DNA of 64,000 nucleotides, taken from positions 1 to 64,000 of the forward strand of contig CAYUXI010000011.1 in assembly GCA_964448855.1 (NCBI GenBank). The letters are read 5' to 3'. Of the stretch, positions 26,348-34,719 are shown in pieces. Each line of letters begins with the position of its first letter. Within the stretch, counting starts at the first letter, position 1. This DNA comes from QAMX01 sp964448855. Its GTDB lineage: Bacteria; Bacillota; Clostridia; Oscillospirales; QAMX01. The notes under the pieces were generated by a model. It searched no databases. It was not told the origin of the DNA and saw only the letters and a list, made by a program, of their open reading frames with translations. Position numbers and translations under genes: made by a program.

Positions 26348-26563
26348 TCAGCAGAACAGCGTGCAACCCGGCTCGACCTTCCGACAAGCCTGCGCCACCT
26401 CTTCCAGAATCCGGCTTTCGTCGCCGTCAAACTCGAGAGACAGTCGCTCCGTGATCAGATTGATCGACGCATTCTGCACGCCGTCAATTTTGCGGATGGC
26501 GCGTTCGGCCTTTGCCGCACAAACGCCGCAGTCAAAACCAGTCAGTTTCCATGCTTTTATCAT
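26348..26563 (-). CDS. small heavy-metal-associated (HMA) protein
   Basis: A 71-residue metallochaperone-like protein with one ferredoxin-fold HMA domain and the metal-binding motif GFDCGVC near residues 8-14. The start at 26563 is set by AGAGGAG 8 bases upstream. It lies 23 bp upstream of the P-type ATPase gene and probably replaces the N-terminal metal-binding domain missing from that pump. A C-terminal Cys (CTLFC) is an unusual extra. Confidence 0.85.
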   Translation of the reverse strand: MIKAWKLTGFDCGVCAAKAERAIRKIDGVQNASINLITERLSLEFDGDESRILEEVAQACRKVEPGCTLFC

Positions 26564-26600
26564 TTCAAAAACTCCTCTATTTGCTGTTTTTCTGTCAGAT

Positions 26601-26960
26601 TTATTCGCTGAGATGCTCCATACCCTGCGCAATCATGGTGTGGACATGATTGTCAGCCAGGGAATAGATGACGCTTTTTCCTTCCCGACGGAATTTCACC
26701 AGACGGGATTGCTTCAATATCCGCAGCTGGTGCGAAATTGCGGATTGATTCATGCCGAGCACCACCGCAATGTCACAGACGCACAGCTCATTTTCAGCCA
26801 GCACATACAGAATCTTGATTCGCGTGGTATCGCCGAAAATCTTAAAGAGCTCCGCCAGATCATACAGAATCTCGTCGCAGGGTAGCTCCCGATCAACCTG
26901 CTCAACGATTTCTTCGTGTACACATTCTTCGCCACAGACAGGAATCAATTCATCACCCAT
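26601..26960 (-). CDS. ArsR/SmtB family metal-sensing repressor (CadC-like)
   Basis: A 119-residue winged-helix repressor. The helix-3 motif ELCVCDIA is the CadC-type alpha-3 metal site, and N-terminal Cys residues (PVCGEECVHE) can complete it. The C-terminal helix DNHVHTMIAQGMEH also has the His/Asp pattern of an alpha-5 zinc site. The recognition helix is MNQSAISHQLRILK. Start ATG with GAGGGTG upstream. The gene is first in its operon, directly behind a matching operator, so it should autorepress and be released by Cd, Pb or Zn. Confidence 0.9.
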   Translation of the reverse strand: MGDELIPVCGEECVHEEIVEQVDRELPCDEILYDLAELFKIFGDTTRIKILYVLAENELCVCDIAVVLGMNQSAISHQLRILKQSRLVKFRREGKSVIYSLADNHVHTMIAQGMEHLSE

Positions 26961-26976
26961 AAACAAACACACCCTC

Positions 26977-26996
26977 ATATGAATAATTGTTCATGC
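26977..26996 (-). promoter_or_regulatory. ArsR-type operator
   Basis: Inverted repeat ATGAA-N6-TTCAT (26979-26994) lies between the -10 box and the arsR-like start codon. It matches the usual 12-2-12 ArsR/SmtB operator style with TGAA/TTCA half-sites. Confidence 0.7.
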
Positions 26997-27000
26997 GTAT

Positions 27001-27028
27001 ATTATACACGCTTTCTGCGTGATGTCAA
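27001..27028 (-). promoter_or_regulatory. promoter of the metal-efflux operon
   Basis: On the minus strand TTGACA (27028-27023) and TATAAT (27006-27001) are spaced 16 bp. The operator sits immediately downstream, so bound repressor would block open-complex formation or escape. Confidence 0.85.
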
Positions 27029-27091
27029 GACCCAAAGCAAAAAAAGTTTACGATGTTTCCCGCTTTTTTTGCGGGGAGGTACGGGAAGCAG

Positions 27092-27120
27092 TGGAATACG
27101 GGAAAAAAATGTGATATAAT
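27092..27120 (+). promoter_or_regulatory. promoter of yqhY-nusB operon
   Basis: TGGAAT (27092-27097), then 17 bp, then TATAAT (27115-27120) with a TGA extended -10. The start codon of yqhY is about 236 bp further on, leaving a long leader. Confidence 0.7.
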
Positions 27121-27356
27121 AAATAAGATAGGTGCGCGTATCATCCATACCGTACAACCGCCCGGGTGCAGAAAAGCCGGCAATTCCGTGCAGAATGGCT
27201 TGGTGAATGCGGCGCAAATCCATGCGGAGAGCTCTCTTTTTGCCGCATAACGGATGGCACCGGCGCAGACGAATTCATCGTCAAACAACAGAATCGAATG
27301 AGGATAGATGAAACTCGGCACGGTCGCAGTTTCATTGAACAAATGGAGGTTTTGAT
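27121..27356 (+). other. long 5' leader of yqhY operon
   Basis: This 236-bp stretch between promoter and first gene has no credible coding frame. It holds a possible long-range stem (GCGGC..AAA at about 27210 with TTTGCCGC at about 27240) and G+C-rich short repeats (GTGCAG twice). I recognise no known riboswitch class. Confidence 0.4.
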
Positions 27357-27737
27357 ATGACAAATAAAAAACAGGGGCAGGAAACGCGTGAGTATCCCGT
27401 CGGCATGGTGAAGATTTCAGAAGATGTCGTTGCATCTGTCGCAGCCGTCGCAGCCGGTGAAATCGAGGGCGTTCGTCTCGTCACCGGGAAAAAACCGGCT
27501 TCCATCTCCAAAAAGGCCAATAAATATGTCCGTCTGTCCTTTACACAGACCTCTGTCACCATCGATATTTATGTGACCGTCAAATATGGATATGTCATTC
27601 CCGAAGTGGGGCAGGCCGTCCAGGATAACGTCCAGGACTGCGTTGAATCGATGACCGGGCTGCACGTTGACGCGGTCAATGTCCATTGTACGGGAATTGC
27701 CTTTGCAAAAGATGCGCCGCAAAAGCAGGCAAAATAA
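27357..27737 (+). CDS. yqhY: Asp23/Gls24 family protein YqhY
   Basis: A 126-residue Asp23/Gls24-family protein. Typical blocks are VKISEDVVASVAAVAA, the GVRLV turn and VTIDIYVTVKYGY. Its place directly before nusB matches B. subtilis yqhY, linked there to control of acetyl-CoA carboxylase; no acc genes are present here. The start ATG has GGAGG 7 bases upstream. Likely cytosolic; exact biochemical function is not settled. Confidence 0.85.
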   Translation: MTNKKQGQETREYPVGMVKISEDVVASVAAVAAGEIEGVRLVTGKKPASISKKANKYVRLSFTQTSVTIDIYVTVKYGYVIPEVGQAVQDNVQDCVESMTGLHVDAVNVHCTGIAFAKDAPQKQAK

Positions 27738-27764
27738 ACAGAAACGGAGACAGTTGAACCGCAT

Positions 27765-28220
27765 ATGACGAGATCACAAGCGCGAGAGATCGCGTTGGGC
27801 TGTATTTTTGAATGCTTTGCCCGCAGAGAGGCGCCGGAAGAGATTCTTTCCGAGCGCATCCATTCGGAGGGCATCAAGAACCTTGAAGAAGAAGCACCGG
27901 TTTTCCGGGAAGAATTGACGGAAAAAGACGTGGCATATATCACACGGGTCGTCGTTGCAGCGGCCATGAATGCCGATCAATATTTTTCGGCGGTCGATGC
28001 ACTGTCGGAATCCTGGAACAGTGCGCGAATTGCAAGGATGACGCGAGCCATTCTCTGCTTGGCCATGGCAGAAATTCAGTATGAAAAGGACGTTCCCGCG
28101 TCTGTAGCCGTCAATGAAGCTGTGGAGCTGGCCAAACGGTATGATCAGGAAAAAGCCCCCGCCTATATCAACGGCATTTTAGGGCGCTATCTGCGCCAGA
28201 AGGCAGAACAGGCCATATGA
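27765..28220 (+). CDS. nusB: transcription antitermination factor NusB
   Basis: Binds boxA RNA with NusE (S10) to support rRNA antitermination. The 151-residue all-helical protein has the N-terminal Arg-rich helix SQAREIALGCIFE. The C-terminal signature VPASVAVNEAVELAKRY..KAPAYINGILG is typical. It follows yqhY by 27 bp and overlaps the next gene by 4 bp (ATGA). Confidence 0.93.
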   Translation: MTRSQAREIALGCIFECFARREAPEEILSERIHSEGIKNLEEEAPVFREELTEKDVAYITRVVVAAAMNADQYFSAVDALSESWNSARIARMTRAILCLAMAEIQYEKDVPASVAVNEAVELAKRYDQEKAPAYINGILGRYLRQKAEQAI

Positions 28221-29170
28221 TGACAGGAACGCTCGGAGTCGATACCAGTAATTATACGACCTCTGCTGCGGTTTATACATCAGAGCAGACGGCTCCGATT
28301 GCTGTCGGACGCCTGCTGGAGGTCACAAGCGGACGGGGACTGCGTCAGAGCGACGCCGTTTTTGCGCACATCAAGAATCTGCCGGAGGTGCTTCCGGCAG
28401 CTGTCGCGCAGTTTGACGGCGAACTGATCGCGGTCGGCGTATCCGATCGTCCGCGGGACGTGGAAGGCTCGTATATGCCGTGCTTTCTGGCCGGGGTGTC
28501 GGCGGCAACGGCTGCGGCCAGTGTCCTGCGTGTCCCGCTCTATCGGTTTTCCCATCAGGCCAACCACATTGCCGCCGCCGCATACGGCGCTGGGAAGCCG
28601 GAACTACTCAACGCTCCATTCCTGGCCTGGCATCTTTCTGGCGGGACGAGCGAGCTTCTGCTTGTCCAACCGGATGACGAGCGCATCATTCGCTGCGAAC
28701 GCATCGGCGGAACCTCCGACCTGGCAGCCGGTCAGGCGATTGACCGGGCGGGCGTGCTGCTCGGCCTGCAATTTCCGTGCGGTCGCGCACTGGATGCGCT
28801 TTCACTGCAGACGCATTCGCCGCTTTCACCGGCCAAATTGGCCGTCAAGGGGATGGAGATGAGCCTCTCCGGCCTTGAAAATAAAACCCAACAGCTGGTA
28901 CAGGCCGGGGAACAGCCGGAACGGATTGCCCGCTTCGTACTCGAATCCGTCCTCTCCTGCGTCTCACGGGTCACAGCCTGTGCGCTGGAACATTTCGGCT
29001 CCATGCCGGTTCTCTGCGCAGGTGGCGTCATGTGCAATACGCTGATTCGCGCTGCTATGACCAAATCCTTTGCGGCAGCCTTTGCACCGGCCGTATACTC
29101 CGCGGACAATGCTTCCGGCAGTGCCATTCTGGCCGCCCTCAAGCACCAACGACAGAAAGGAAACGCGTGA
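28217..29170 (+). CDS. TsaD/Kae1-like protein (paralogue of tRNA t6A synthase subunit)
   Basis: An ASKHA-fold protein of 317 residues. It retains the metal-binding pair in SHQANH (HxxxH), the ATP loop LSGGTSELL, and the C-terminal nucleotide motif LCAGGVMCN. It is shorter and more divergent than authentic TsaD, and its start is LGVDTSNYTTS, a form seen in clostridial paralogues encoded between nusB and xseA. It overlaps nusB by 4 bp. Whether it modifies tRNA, or acts as a regulator or partner, cannot be told. It may be misnamed O-sialoglycoprotein endopeptidase in some annotations. Confidence 0.8.
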   Translation: MMTGTLGVDTSNYTTSAAVYTSEQTAPIAVGRLLEVTSGRGLRQSDAVFAHIKNLPEVLPAAVAQFDGELIAVGVSDRPRDVEGSYMPCFLAGVSAATAAASVLRVPLYRFSHQANHIAAAAYGAGKPELLNAPFLAWHLSGGTSELLLVQPDDERIIRCERIGGTSDLAAGQAIDRAGVLLGLQFPCGRALDALSLQTHSPLSPAKLAVKGMEMSLSGLENKTQQLVQAGEQPERIARFVLESVLSCVSRVTACALEHFGSMPVLCAGGVMCNTLIRAAMTKSFAAAFAPAVYSADNASGSAILAALKHQRQKGNA

Positions 29171-29171
29171 T

Positions 29172-30401
29172 ATGACAGAACCGGAGCGCTCCGTCATTAC
29201 CGTTACAGAATTAAATAGCTACATCAAATCCCTTCTTGACAGCGACCCAATCCTGAAAAAAGTCGCTGTCAAGGGGGAAATTTCTAATTATCGCCCGAAT
29301 TCGTCCGGCCATCTGTATTTCACCCTGAAAGACGAAAACGGCGCCATTCGATGCGTCATGTTTCGTGCGCTGGCACAAAAGCTCCGGTTCACACCGGAAA
29401 ACGGGATGAAAGTGATTGCCGTCGGTGACGTGTCCTCCTTCGTCCGGGACGGACAGTATCAGCTTTATCTGACTGCCTTGACCCCGGACGGTGTCGGTGA
29501 TTTGTACGCCGCATTTGAACAGCTGAAGCGTCGGCTCGGCGCCGAAGGGCTGTATGACCCGGCGCTGAAAAAACCGATTCCGCGCTATCCGCGCCTGATT
29601 GCCGTTGTGACCTCACCGACGGGTGCCGCTGTCCGCGATATGCTCCGGATTTTGAAAAAACGGTACCCGATTGCGCGGGTTCTTGTCGTTCCGGTTAAAG
29701 TGCAGGGTGCGGGCGCGGCGGAAGAAATTGCCGCCGCCATTACATACCTGAACACGAAGCGCTACATCGACGTGATGATCGTTGGACGCGGCGGCGGTTC
29801 GATCGAAGATCTCTGGGCATTCAACGAGGAAGTGGTTGCGCGGGCGATTGCAGCCTCTGAGATTCCCGTCGTTTCCGCTGTGGGGCATGAGCCGGATGTC
29901 ACGATTTCGGACTTTGTCGCAGACCTTCGCGCTGCGACACCGTCCAATGGCGCGGAACTGACGACACCGGATGCCGCCGAACTGGTCATTCGACTCGATG
30001 AACGCCGAGCTGCTTTGACGCGACAGATGCTGACACGCATTGATTTGGAACGGCAGCAGCTGAACCGCATCGCCGAAAAGCGCGTGTATCAATCGCCGAT
30101 GGGGTACCTGGACGAAAAACGCATGGCGCTCGACTATCTGGCTGAGCGCTTCCGCGCTGTCAGCGAAAAATGCCTGACCGCCCAGCAGCATCGCCTCGGC
30201 CATGCCGCGGCCAGACTGGATGCGATGAGCCCGCTGAAGGTTCTGGGGCGCGGCTATGCCATTGCACTGAACGATTCGCAGGAGGCGGTGCGTTCGGCGG
30301 ATACGCTTCAGCCCGGCGATGCACTGTCCATTCGCTTCGAAAAGGGGACGGCACACTGCGAGGTGCGCAGCGTCGAACCGGCTATACCGGCAACTCGGTG
30401 A
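29172..30401 (+). CDS. xseA: exonuclease VII large subunit
   Basis: Catalytic subunit of the single-strand exonuclease. The 409-residue protein has the N-terminal OB fold (VTELNSYIKSLLDSDP..VKGEISNYR, HLYFTLKDENG). The catalytic region contains VVTSPTGAAVRDM, GRGGGSIEDLWAFNEE and SAVGHEPDVTISDFVAD. The C-terminal coiled-coil part is present. The start ATG is 2 bp after the preceding stop codon, with AAAGGA upstream. The small subunit gene xseB usually follows; none is found here. Confidence 0.94.
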   Translation: MTEPERSVITVTELNSYIKSLLDSDPILKKVAVKGEISNYRPNSSGHLYFTLKDENGAIRCVMFRALAQKLRFTPENGMKVIAVGDVSSFVRDGQYQLYLTALTPDGVGDLYAAFEQLKRRLGAEGLYDPALKKPIPRYPRLIAVVTSPTGAAVRDMLRILKKRYPIARVLVVPVKVQGAGAAEEIAAAITYLNTKRYIDVMIVGRGGGSIEDLWAFNEEVVARAIAASEIPVVSAVGHEPDVTISDFVADLRAATPSNGAELTTPDAAELVIRLDERRAALTRQMLTRIDLERQQLNRIAEKRVYQSPMGYLDEKRMALDYLAERFRAVSEKCLTAQQHRLGHAAARLDAMSPLKVLGRGYAIALNDSQEAVRSADTLQPGDALSIRFEKGTAHCEVRSVEPAIPATR

Positions 30402-30441
30402 AGCCAATCGCCGGATAGCTGTTTGAGAAAGGATGAATTGT

Positions 30442-31476
30442 ATGACTTCATTATCAGAAGAGCTTCGCCCGGTATGGGACGATTACGGTACGGCGTGGTG
30501 CGAATCGGTTGCTCCGCTGGAAAATCAGGCGGGCGAGGTCTGGATGCCGCTCTATTATCATGCAGACGAAATCCTCTGCCTGCAAACGTCCGACCGGAAG
30601 ACGACATATCAGCCCGGCCGTGATTTCTGCCTGGAAAATGGCGGAATCCGCCTGCTGCCCGACACTCGCATCCGCACCGTCTCGTGGACGGAGCAGCATC
30701 CAGTTGACCAAACCGACCATACCTATGGCGGCCGCAACGGCGTTCCGTTCGTCCTGTATGGCGAAGGCGCGTTCCTCCATGAACGCCAGCTGGCTGTCAC
30801 CTACCGTCATGCAGATGCATGGCAGGGCACATTGCCGACACAGTCGTCTGAAAACCTGCCGCGCTTCCGTCAGGCGTTGAACGAACAGCGCAATTTCCGC
30901 CTCGTGATTTACGGCGATTCCATTGCGGAGGGCGCCAATGCAACGGAGCGCAGCGGCGTCGCACCGCTCCTGCTGCCGTTTGGTGAGCTGTTTGCAGCCA
31001 ACCTGATGCAGTCGTATCCAGTTCAGGTGGACGTCATCAATACCGCACTGGGCGGAACAACCTCCGAATGGGGCGCACAGAATGCAACGGAACGCGTGAC
31101 CGCCTACGCACCGGACTTTGTCGTCCTGGCCTTTGGCATGAACGACGGTAGCTGCCATCATGCGCCGGAAGATTTCCAGCGCAATATGCAGTCCATCATT
31201 GAAACCGTCCGCGCAGCACGGTCGGATACGGAATTTCTCCTGGTTTCTTCGATTTGCGCAAACCCCGAAGCCTGCCTGTATGGCAATCAGGAGGAATTTG
31301 CACCCGTCCTGCGCGAGCTCTGCGGAGAGGGGATTGCGTTCGCCGACATGACGGCCATGCATCAGGAGCTGCTCACACGGAAACGTTACATGGATATGAC
31401 CGGCAATAATGTCAACCATCCCAATGATTATCTGCACCGTATCTACGCTCAAATCTTGACATCACTGGTGAAATAA
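30442..31476 (+). CDS. SGNH/GDSL hydrolase
   Basis: A 344-residue hydrolase with an N-terminal beta-sandwich-like part (residues about 1-145) and a C-terminal SGNH domain. Block I is YGDSIAEGAN with the nucleophile Ser (about residue 158), block II has the Gly in NTALGGTTS, block III is FGMNDG with the Asn, and block V is VNHPNDY with the Asp/His. No signal peptide is present. Candidate activities are carbohydrate esterase or deacetylase. The start ATG at 30442 has AAAGGA 8 bases upstream. Confidence 0.85.
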   Translation: MTSLSEELRPVWDDYGTAWCESVAPLENQAGEVWMPLYYHADEILCLQTSDRKTTYQPGRDFCLENGGIRLLPDTRIRTVSWTEQHPVDQTDHTYGGRNGVPFVLYGEGAFLHERQLAVTYRHADAWQGTLPTQSSENLPRFRQALNEQRNFRLVIYGDSIAEGANATERSGVAPLLLPFGELFAANLMQSYPVQVDVINTALGGTTSEWGAQNATERVTAYAPDFVVLAFGMNDGSCHHAPEDFQRNMQSIIETVRAARSDTEFLLVSSICANPEACLYGNQEEFAPVLRELCGEGIAFADMTAMHQELLTRKRYMDMTGNNVNHPNDYLHRIYAQILTSLVK

Positions 31477-31480
31477 AGAG

Positions 31481-31520
31481 GACAGGCGCATTCCACTTTG
31501 AGAAGTGCGCCTGTCTTTCT
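31481..31520 (+). terminator. terminator after SGNH hydrolase
   Basis: Perfect 10-bp stem GACAGGCGCA/TGCGCCTGTC with a 15-nt loop, followed by TTTCT. Confidence 0.75.
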
Positions 31521-31583
31521 GCATCAAAAGCCGTGCGACAGCGGAATCTTTTCACCCCGGCTCTTTTCTTTTGCACGACTTTG

Positions 31584-31592
31584 TGATATAAT
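31584..31592 (+). promoter_or_regulatory. extended -10 promoter of amidohydrolase operon
   Basis: TGATATAAT gives a perfect -10 with TGn extension, about 57 bp upstream of the start codon. No good -35 box at the expected distance. Confidence 0.6.
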
Positions 31593-31648
31593 GAACATGG
31601 CATAAAATGGATGGATTCAATTCGTCCGTCTGTGAAAAGGGGAGTTCT

Positions 31649-32683
31649 ATGCAGCTGGAAGAATATACACCAATCAGTGAACTGGTTGTCCACGAAACGG
31701 ATATCCGGCACGCCCGTTTGCCCGTGATTGACGCCCATTCACACTGGGGCAAGCTCTTGCTCGGCGATAACTACAATACCGCCTATGATACGCGTGCCGT
31801 GGTTGACGCGCTGAAGTCCGTCGGCCTCAAGGGCATCATCAATGTCGATGGGTTCTGGGGAGATGAGCTGGACAAAATGCTGGCCAAAACGGAGGAGTCC
31901 GACGGCTTCATCCGCACCTTTTCCAGTGTCGATGTCACCCGCGTCGAAGAGCGCAGCTTTGAAACCATGGTCTACCGCACCATTCGGGATGCAAAAGCCA
32001 AGGGTGTCTCCGGCTTGAAATTCTGGAAAGTCATCGGCCTGCTCTATCGATTCTCGGATGGCCGTTACATTCGCCCGGATGATGAACGCCTGTCCTGCAT
32101 CTGGCAGTGCGCTGCGGAGGAGAACCTGCCGGTTCTGTTCCATATTGCCGATCCGGTTGCATTTTTCAAACAGATTGATTCCAAAAACGAACGCTACGAG
32201 GAATTGAATGCGCACCCGGACTGGGCGTTTAACGCACCGGAGCTGTACAGCTTCCAGCAGCTGATGGAGATGCAGTACCATCTGGTGGCCTCTAACCCGA
32301 AAACCACCTTCATTCTGGCTCATGTGGCCGGATATTCCGAAAATCTGGCAGCCGTCGGAAAATGGCTGGACGAACTGCCGAATCTGTATGTGGACATCGC
32401 AGAACGGATTTCCGAGCTGGGGCGTCAACCCTATACAGCCCGCCGCTTCCTGACGAAGTATGCAGACCGAATCCTGTTCGGCACCGACATGACGCCGACC
32501 ACCGATATGATTCGCCATCTGATTTATTTCCGTTTCCTGGAAACCCAGGACGAATATTTCCGCTATGATGCAACCGAAAATGGGAAACAGGGCAGATGGC
32601 GGATTTACGGCGTGGATTTGCCGGACGATGTCCTGGAAAAGATTTATACCCGCAACATCGAAAAACTGATCGGTCAATGGTAA
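31649..32683 (+). CDS. amidohydrolase-family metal-dependent hydrolase
   Basis: A 344-residue TIM-barrel protein of the amidohydrolase-2 group. Metal ligands are visible in DAHSHWG (HxH near residue 30), LFHIADP, ILAHVAGYS and LFGTDMT (catalytic Asp). These enzymes hydrolyse or decarboxylate diverse small molecules. The start at 31649 follows AAGGGGAG. It is first in an operon with a SIS-domain protein and a PfkB kinase, so the substrate is probably a sugar derivative. Confidence 0.83.
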   Translation: MQLEEYTPISELVVHETDIRHARLPVIDAHSHWGKLLLGDNYNTAYDTRAVVDALKSVGLKGIINVDGFWGDELDKMLAKTEESDGFIRTFSSVDVTRVEERSFETMVYRTIRDAKAKGVSGLKFWKVIGLLYRFSDGRYIRPDDERLSCIWQCAAEENLPVLFHIADPVAFFKQIDSKNERYEELNAHPDWAFNAPELYSFQQLMEMQYHLVASNPKTTFILAHVAGYSENLAAVGKWLDELPNLYVDIAERISELGRQPYTARRFLTKYADRILFGTDMTPTTDMIRHLIYFRFLETQDEYFRYDATENGKQGRWRIYGVDLPDDVLEKIYTRNIEKLIGQW

Positions 32684-32713
32684 AAATACAGATCAATGTG
32701 AGGTAAGATACGA

Positions 32714-33748
32714 ATGAGCAAAACATACACAGAAATGAAAGGGCAATTCTCTGCACTGCGTGAAACATCCGTATATATTCGAAATCGGCTGAATGTTCTG
32801 AAGCGTTTTCTGGATGAAAAGCCGTATTCCGGCATCGCATTTTTAGGCTGCGGCTCCAGCTATTCCGTTTCCAAATCACTCGAATCAATTTACCGCAATC
32901 TGTCCGGCAAATCGTCCATGAGCCTGGCCGCCGGTGATCTGATGCTCCATACGGAAAATTATCAGAAGGCGCTGGAAAATGCTGTCCTCGTCGCCGTCAC
33001 ACGCTCCGGCAGCACCAGTGAGGTTCTGAAGGCCATTGAGGCCATCCGCGCCCTGACGCCGATTCGCGTGATCGCTTTGACCTGCGTCGAAGATGCACCC
33101 ATCAACGAACTCTCCGATGTCACGTTCACCATGCCGTGGGCGTTCGATGAAAGCGTCTGCCAAACGCGAACCGTCTCCAACCTCTACCTGGCCGGTTCCA
33201 TCCTCGCAGCCGGTATCGCCGAACGCACCGATGTGATTGATGCGGCAGAAGCCACACTGGAACAGCTGGAAGGCTATGCCAACAAAATCGAACCGCTTTT
33301 CCTTCAGCTGGCCAAGGAAAAATGGGATCATGCCGTTGTGCTGGCCGATGGCGAAATCGGCGGCATCGCGGAGGAAGGCGCACTGGCCTTCAAGGAAATC
33401 TGCCAGCTGCCCTCCAATTACTATGGCCTGCTGGACAGCCGTCACGGCCCGATGGTCATGATCGGCAAGACAACGCTGGTCATCGCCAGCATCTGCGGTG
33501 CAGGGGAACAGGAATGCAAGCTCGTCGCAGACCTGACCAAAAAATACGCGACCGTTGTGACCTTCTCGGATGAACCGGTTGAACTGCCCAAGGTGTATGC
33601 CAATATCTCGTTTGGCCGCCCCCTCGATCTGATCGGCCGTGGCCTTGCGCTGATCGTCATTTGCCAGATGGCCTCGTATTATAAGGCACTGGTTCGCGGC
33701 GTCAACCCGGATGCACCGACCGGGCTGGATGCATGGATTAAACTGTGA
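32714..33748 (+). CDS. SIS-domain sugar-phosphate isomerase/deglycase
   Basis: A 344-residue protein with two SIS domains, as in the isomerase half of GlmS, AgaS and FrlB. Sugar-phosphate-binding motifs are LGCGSSYSVSK (near residue 46) and VTRSGSTSEV (near 96), plus SRHGPMVM in the second domain. No glutaminase domain is present. Start ATG with GAGGTAAG upstream. Followed directly by a PfkB kinase gene, which suggests a pathway in which the kinase product is split or isomerised by this protein. Confidence 0.85.
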   Translation: MSKTYTEMKGQFSALRETSVYIRNRLNVLKRFLDEKPYSGIAFLGCGSSYSVSKSLESIYRNLSGKSSMSLAAGDLMLHTENYQKALENAVLVAVTRSGSTSEVLKAIEAIRALTPIRVIALTCVEDAPINELSDVTFTMPWAFDESVCQTRTVSNLYLAGSILAAGIAERTDVIDAAEATLEQLEGYANKIEPLFLQLAKEKWDHAVVLADGEIGGIAEEGALAFKEICQLPSNYYGLLDSRHGPMVMIGKTTLVIASICGAGEQECKLVADLTKKYATVVTFSDEPVELPKVYANISFGRPLDLIGRGLALIVICQMASYYKALVRGVNPDAPTGLDAWIKL

Positions 33749-33757
33749 GTGGCTGCC

Positions 33758-34699
33758 ATGAAATCCTATGACATTCTGGCCATCGGCGAACTGAACGTCG
33801 ATCTGATTTTGACCGGCATGAGCTCACTCCCACAGCCGGGACGTGAGCTGATTGCCGAAACCTGCACTTTGACAATGGGCAGCTCCACTGCGATTTGCGC
33901 AGCCGGGATGGCTGGACTCGGGCTAAAAACAGCCTTTTTCGGCAAGGTCGGCGCGGATGACTACGGCCGCCTGGCCGCCGATTCGTTGACGGGCTTTGGC
34001 GTCGATCTGCGCCATCTGGTCGTAGATGAAGCCATTCAAACCGGCATTACCGTTTCAATGTCCTCTAAGGACAACCGCGACCGCGCTCTCGTCACGTATC
34101 TCGGCGCGATTGATGCGCTCCGTGCAGACGAAGTGCCGGTCGAGCTTCTGGCAGAGACGCGCCATATTCATGTCGGCTCGTTCTTCCTGCAAAGTGCTCT
34201 GCGCCCAGGTCTGGCAAAACTCTTCCGCACCGCCAGACAGATGGGCGTCACCACATCGCTGGATGCGGGCTGGGACGATACGGGCAACTGGGATTATGGC
34301 CTGCGCGACGTGCTGGAGGAAACGGATGTGTTTCTCCCCAATGAATCTGAGGCCACGGCGATTACCGGCCTGACGGACGTCGAAGCGGCTGCACACAAGC
34401 TGTCGCAGTCCTGCCGAATCTGCACGGTCAAATGCGGCGGAGACGGCGCGATTGCAGCCTCTGCCGGTCAGCTCTACCGCGCCAAAGCGTATTCCACGCC
34501 CGTCCGGGATACAACCGGCGCAGGGGACTCGTTCAACGCGGGATTCCTGTACGGCTTCCTTGCAGGAAAATCTATCGAGGAAGCTCTCTGCTATGGCAAC
34601 GCCTGCGGCTCTCTCAGCGTCGCACGGATTGGGGGCGCTTCTGCCCGTCCGAAGCTGTCCGAGGCCGAACGTGTCATACAGACCGGTCGCGTCGAATAA
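33758..34699 (+). CDS. PfkB-family carbohydrate kinase
   Basis: A ribokinase-fold kinase of 313 residues. It has the N-terminal GELNVDLIL motif, the FFGKVGADDYG di-glycine region and the C-terminal signature DTTGAGDSFNAGF with the catalytic Asp. Start ATG at 33758 is chosen over an in-frame GTG three codons earlier because GAGTGG lies at a better distance. It begins 9 bp after the SIS gene stop codon. It converges on the MecA-like gene. The substrate is unknown; fructosamine, keto-deoxy sugar or amino sugar are all possible. Confidence 0.85.
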   Translation: MKSYDILAIGELNVDLILTGMSSLPQPGRELIAETCTLTMGSSTAICAAGMAGLGLKTAFFGKVGADDYGRLAADSLTGFGVDLRHLVVDEAIQTGITVSMSSKDNRDRALVTYLGAIDALRADEVPVELLAETRHIHVGSFFLQSALRPGLAKLFRTARQMGVTTSLDAGWDDTGNWDYGLRDVLEETDVFLPNESEATAITGLTDVEAAAHKLSQSCRICTVKCGGDGAIAASAGQLYRAKAYSTPVRDTTGAGDSFNAGFLYGFLAGKSIEEALCYGNACGSLSVARIGGASARPKLSEAERVIQTGRVE

Positions 34700-34719
34700 C
34701 GCGCTACAAGCGCTGCGCA

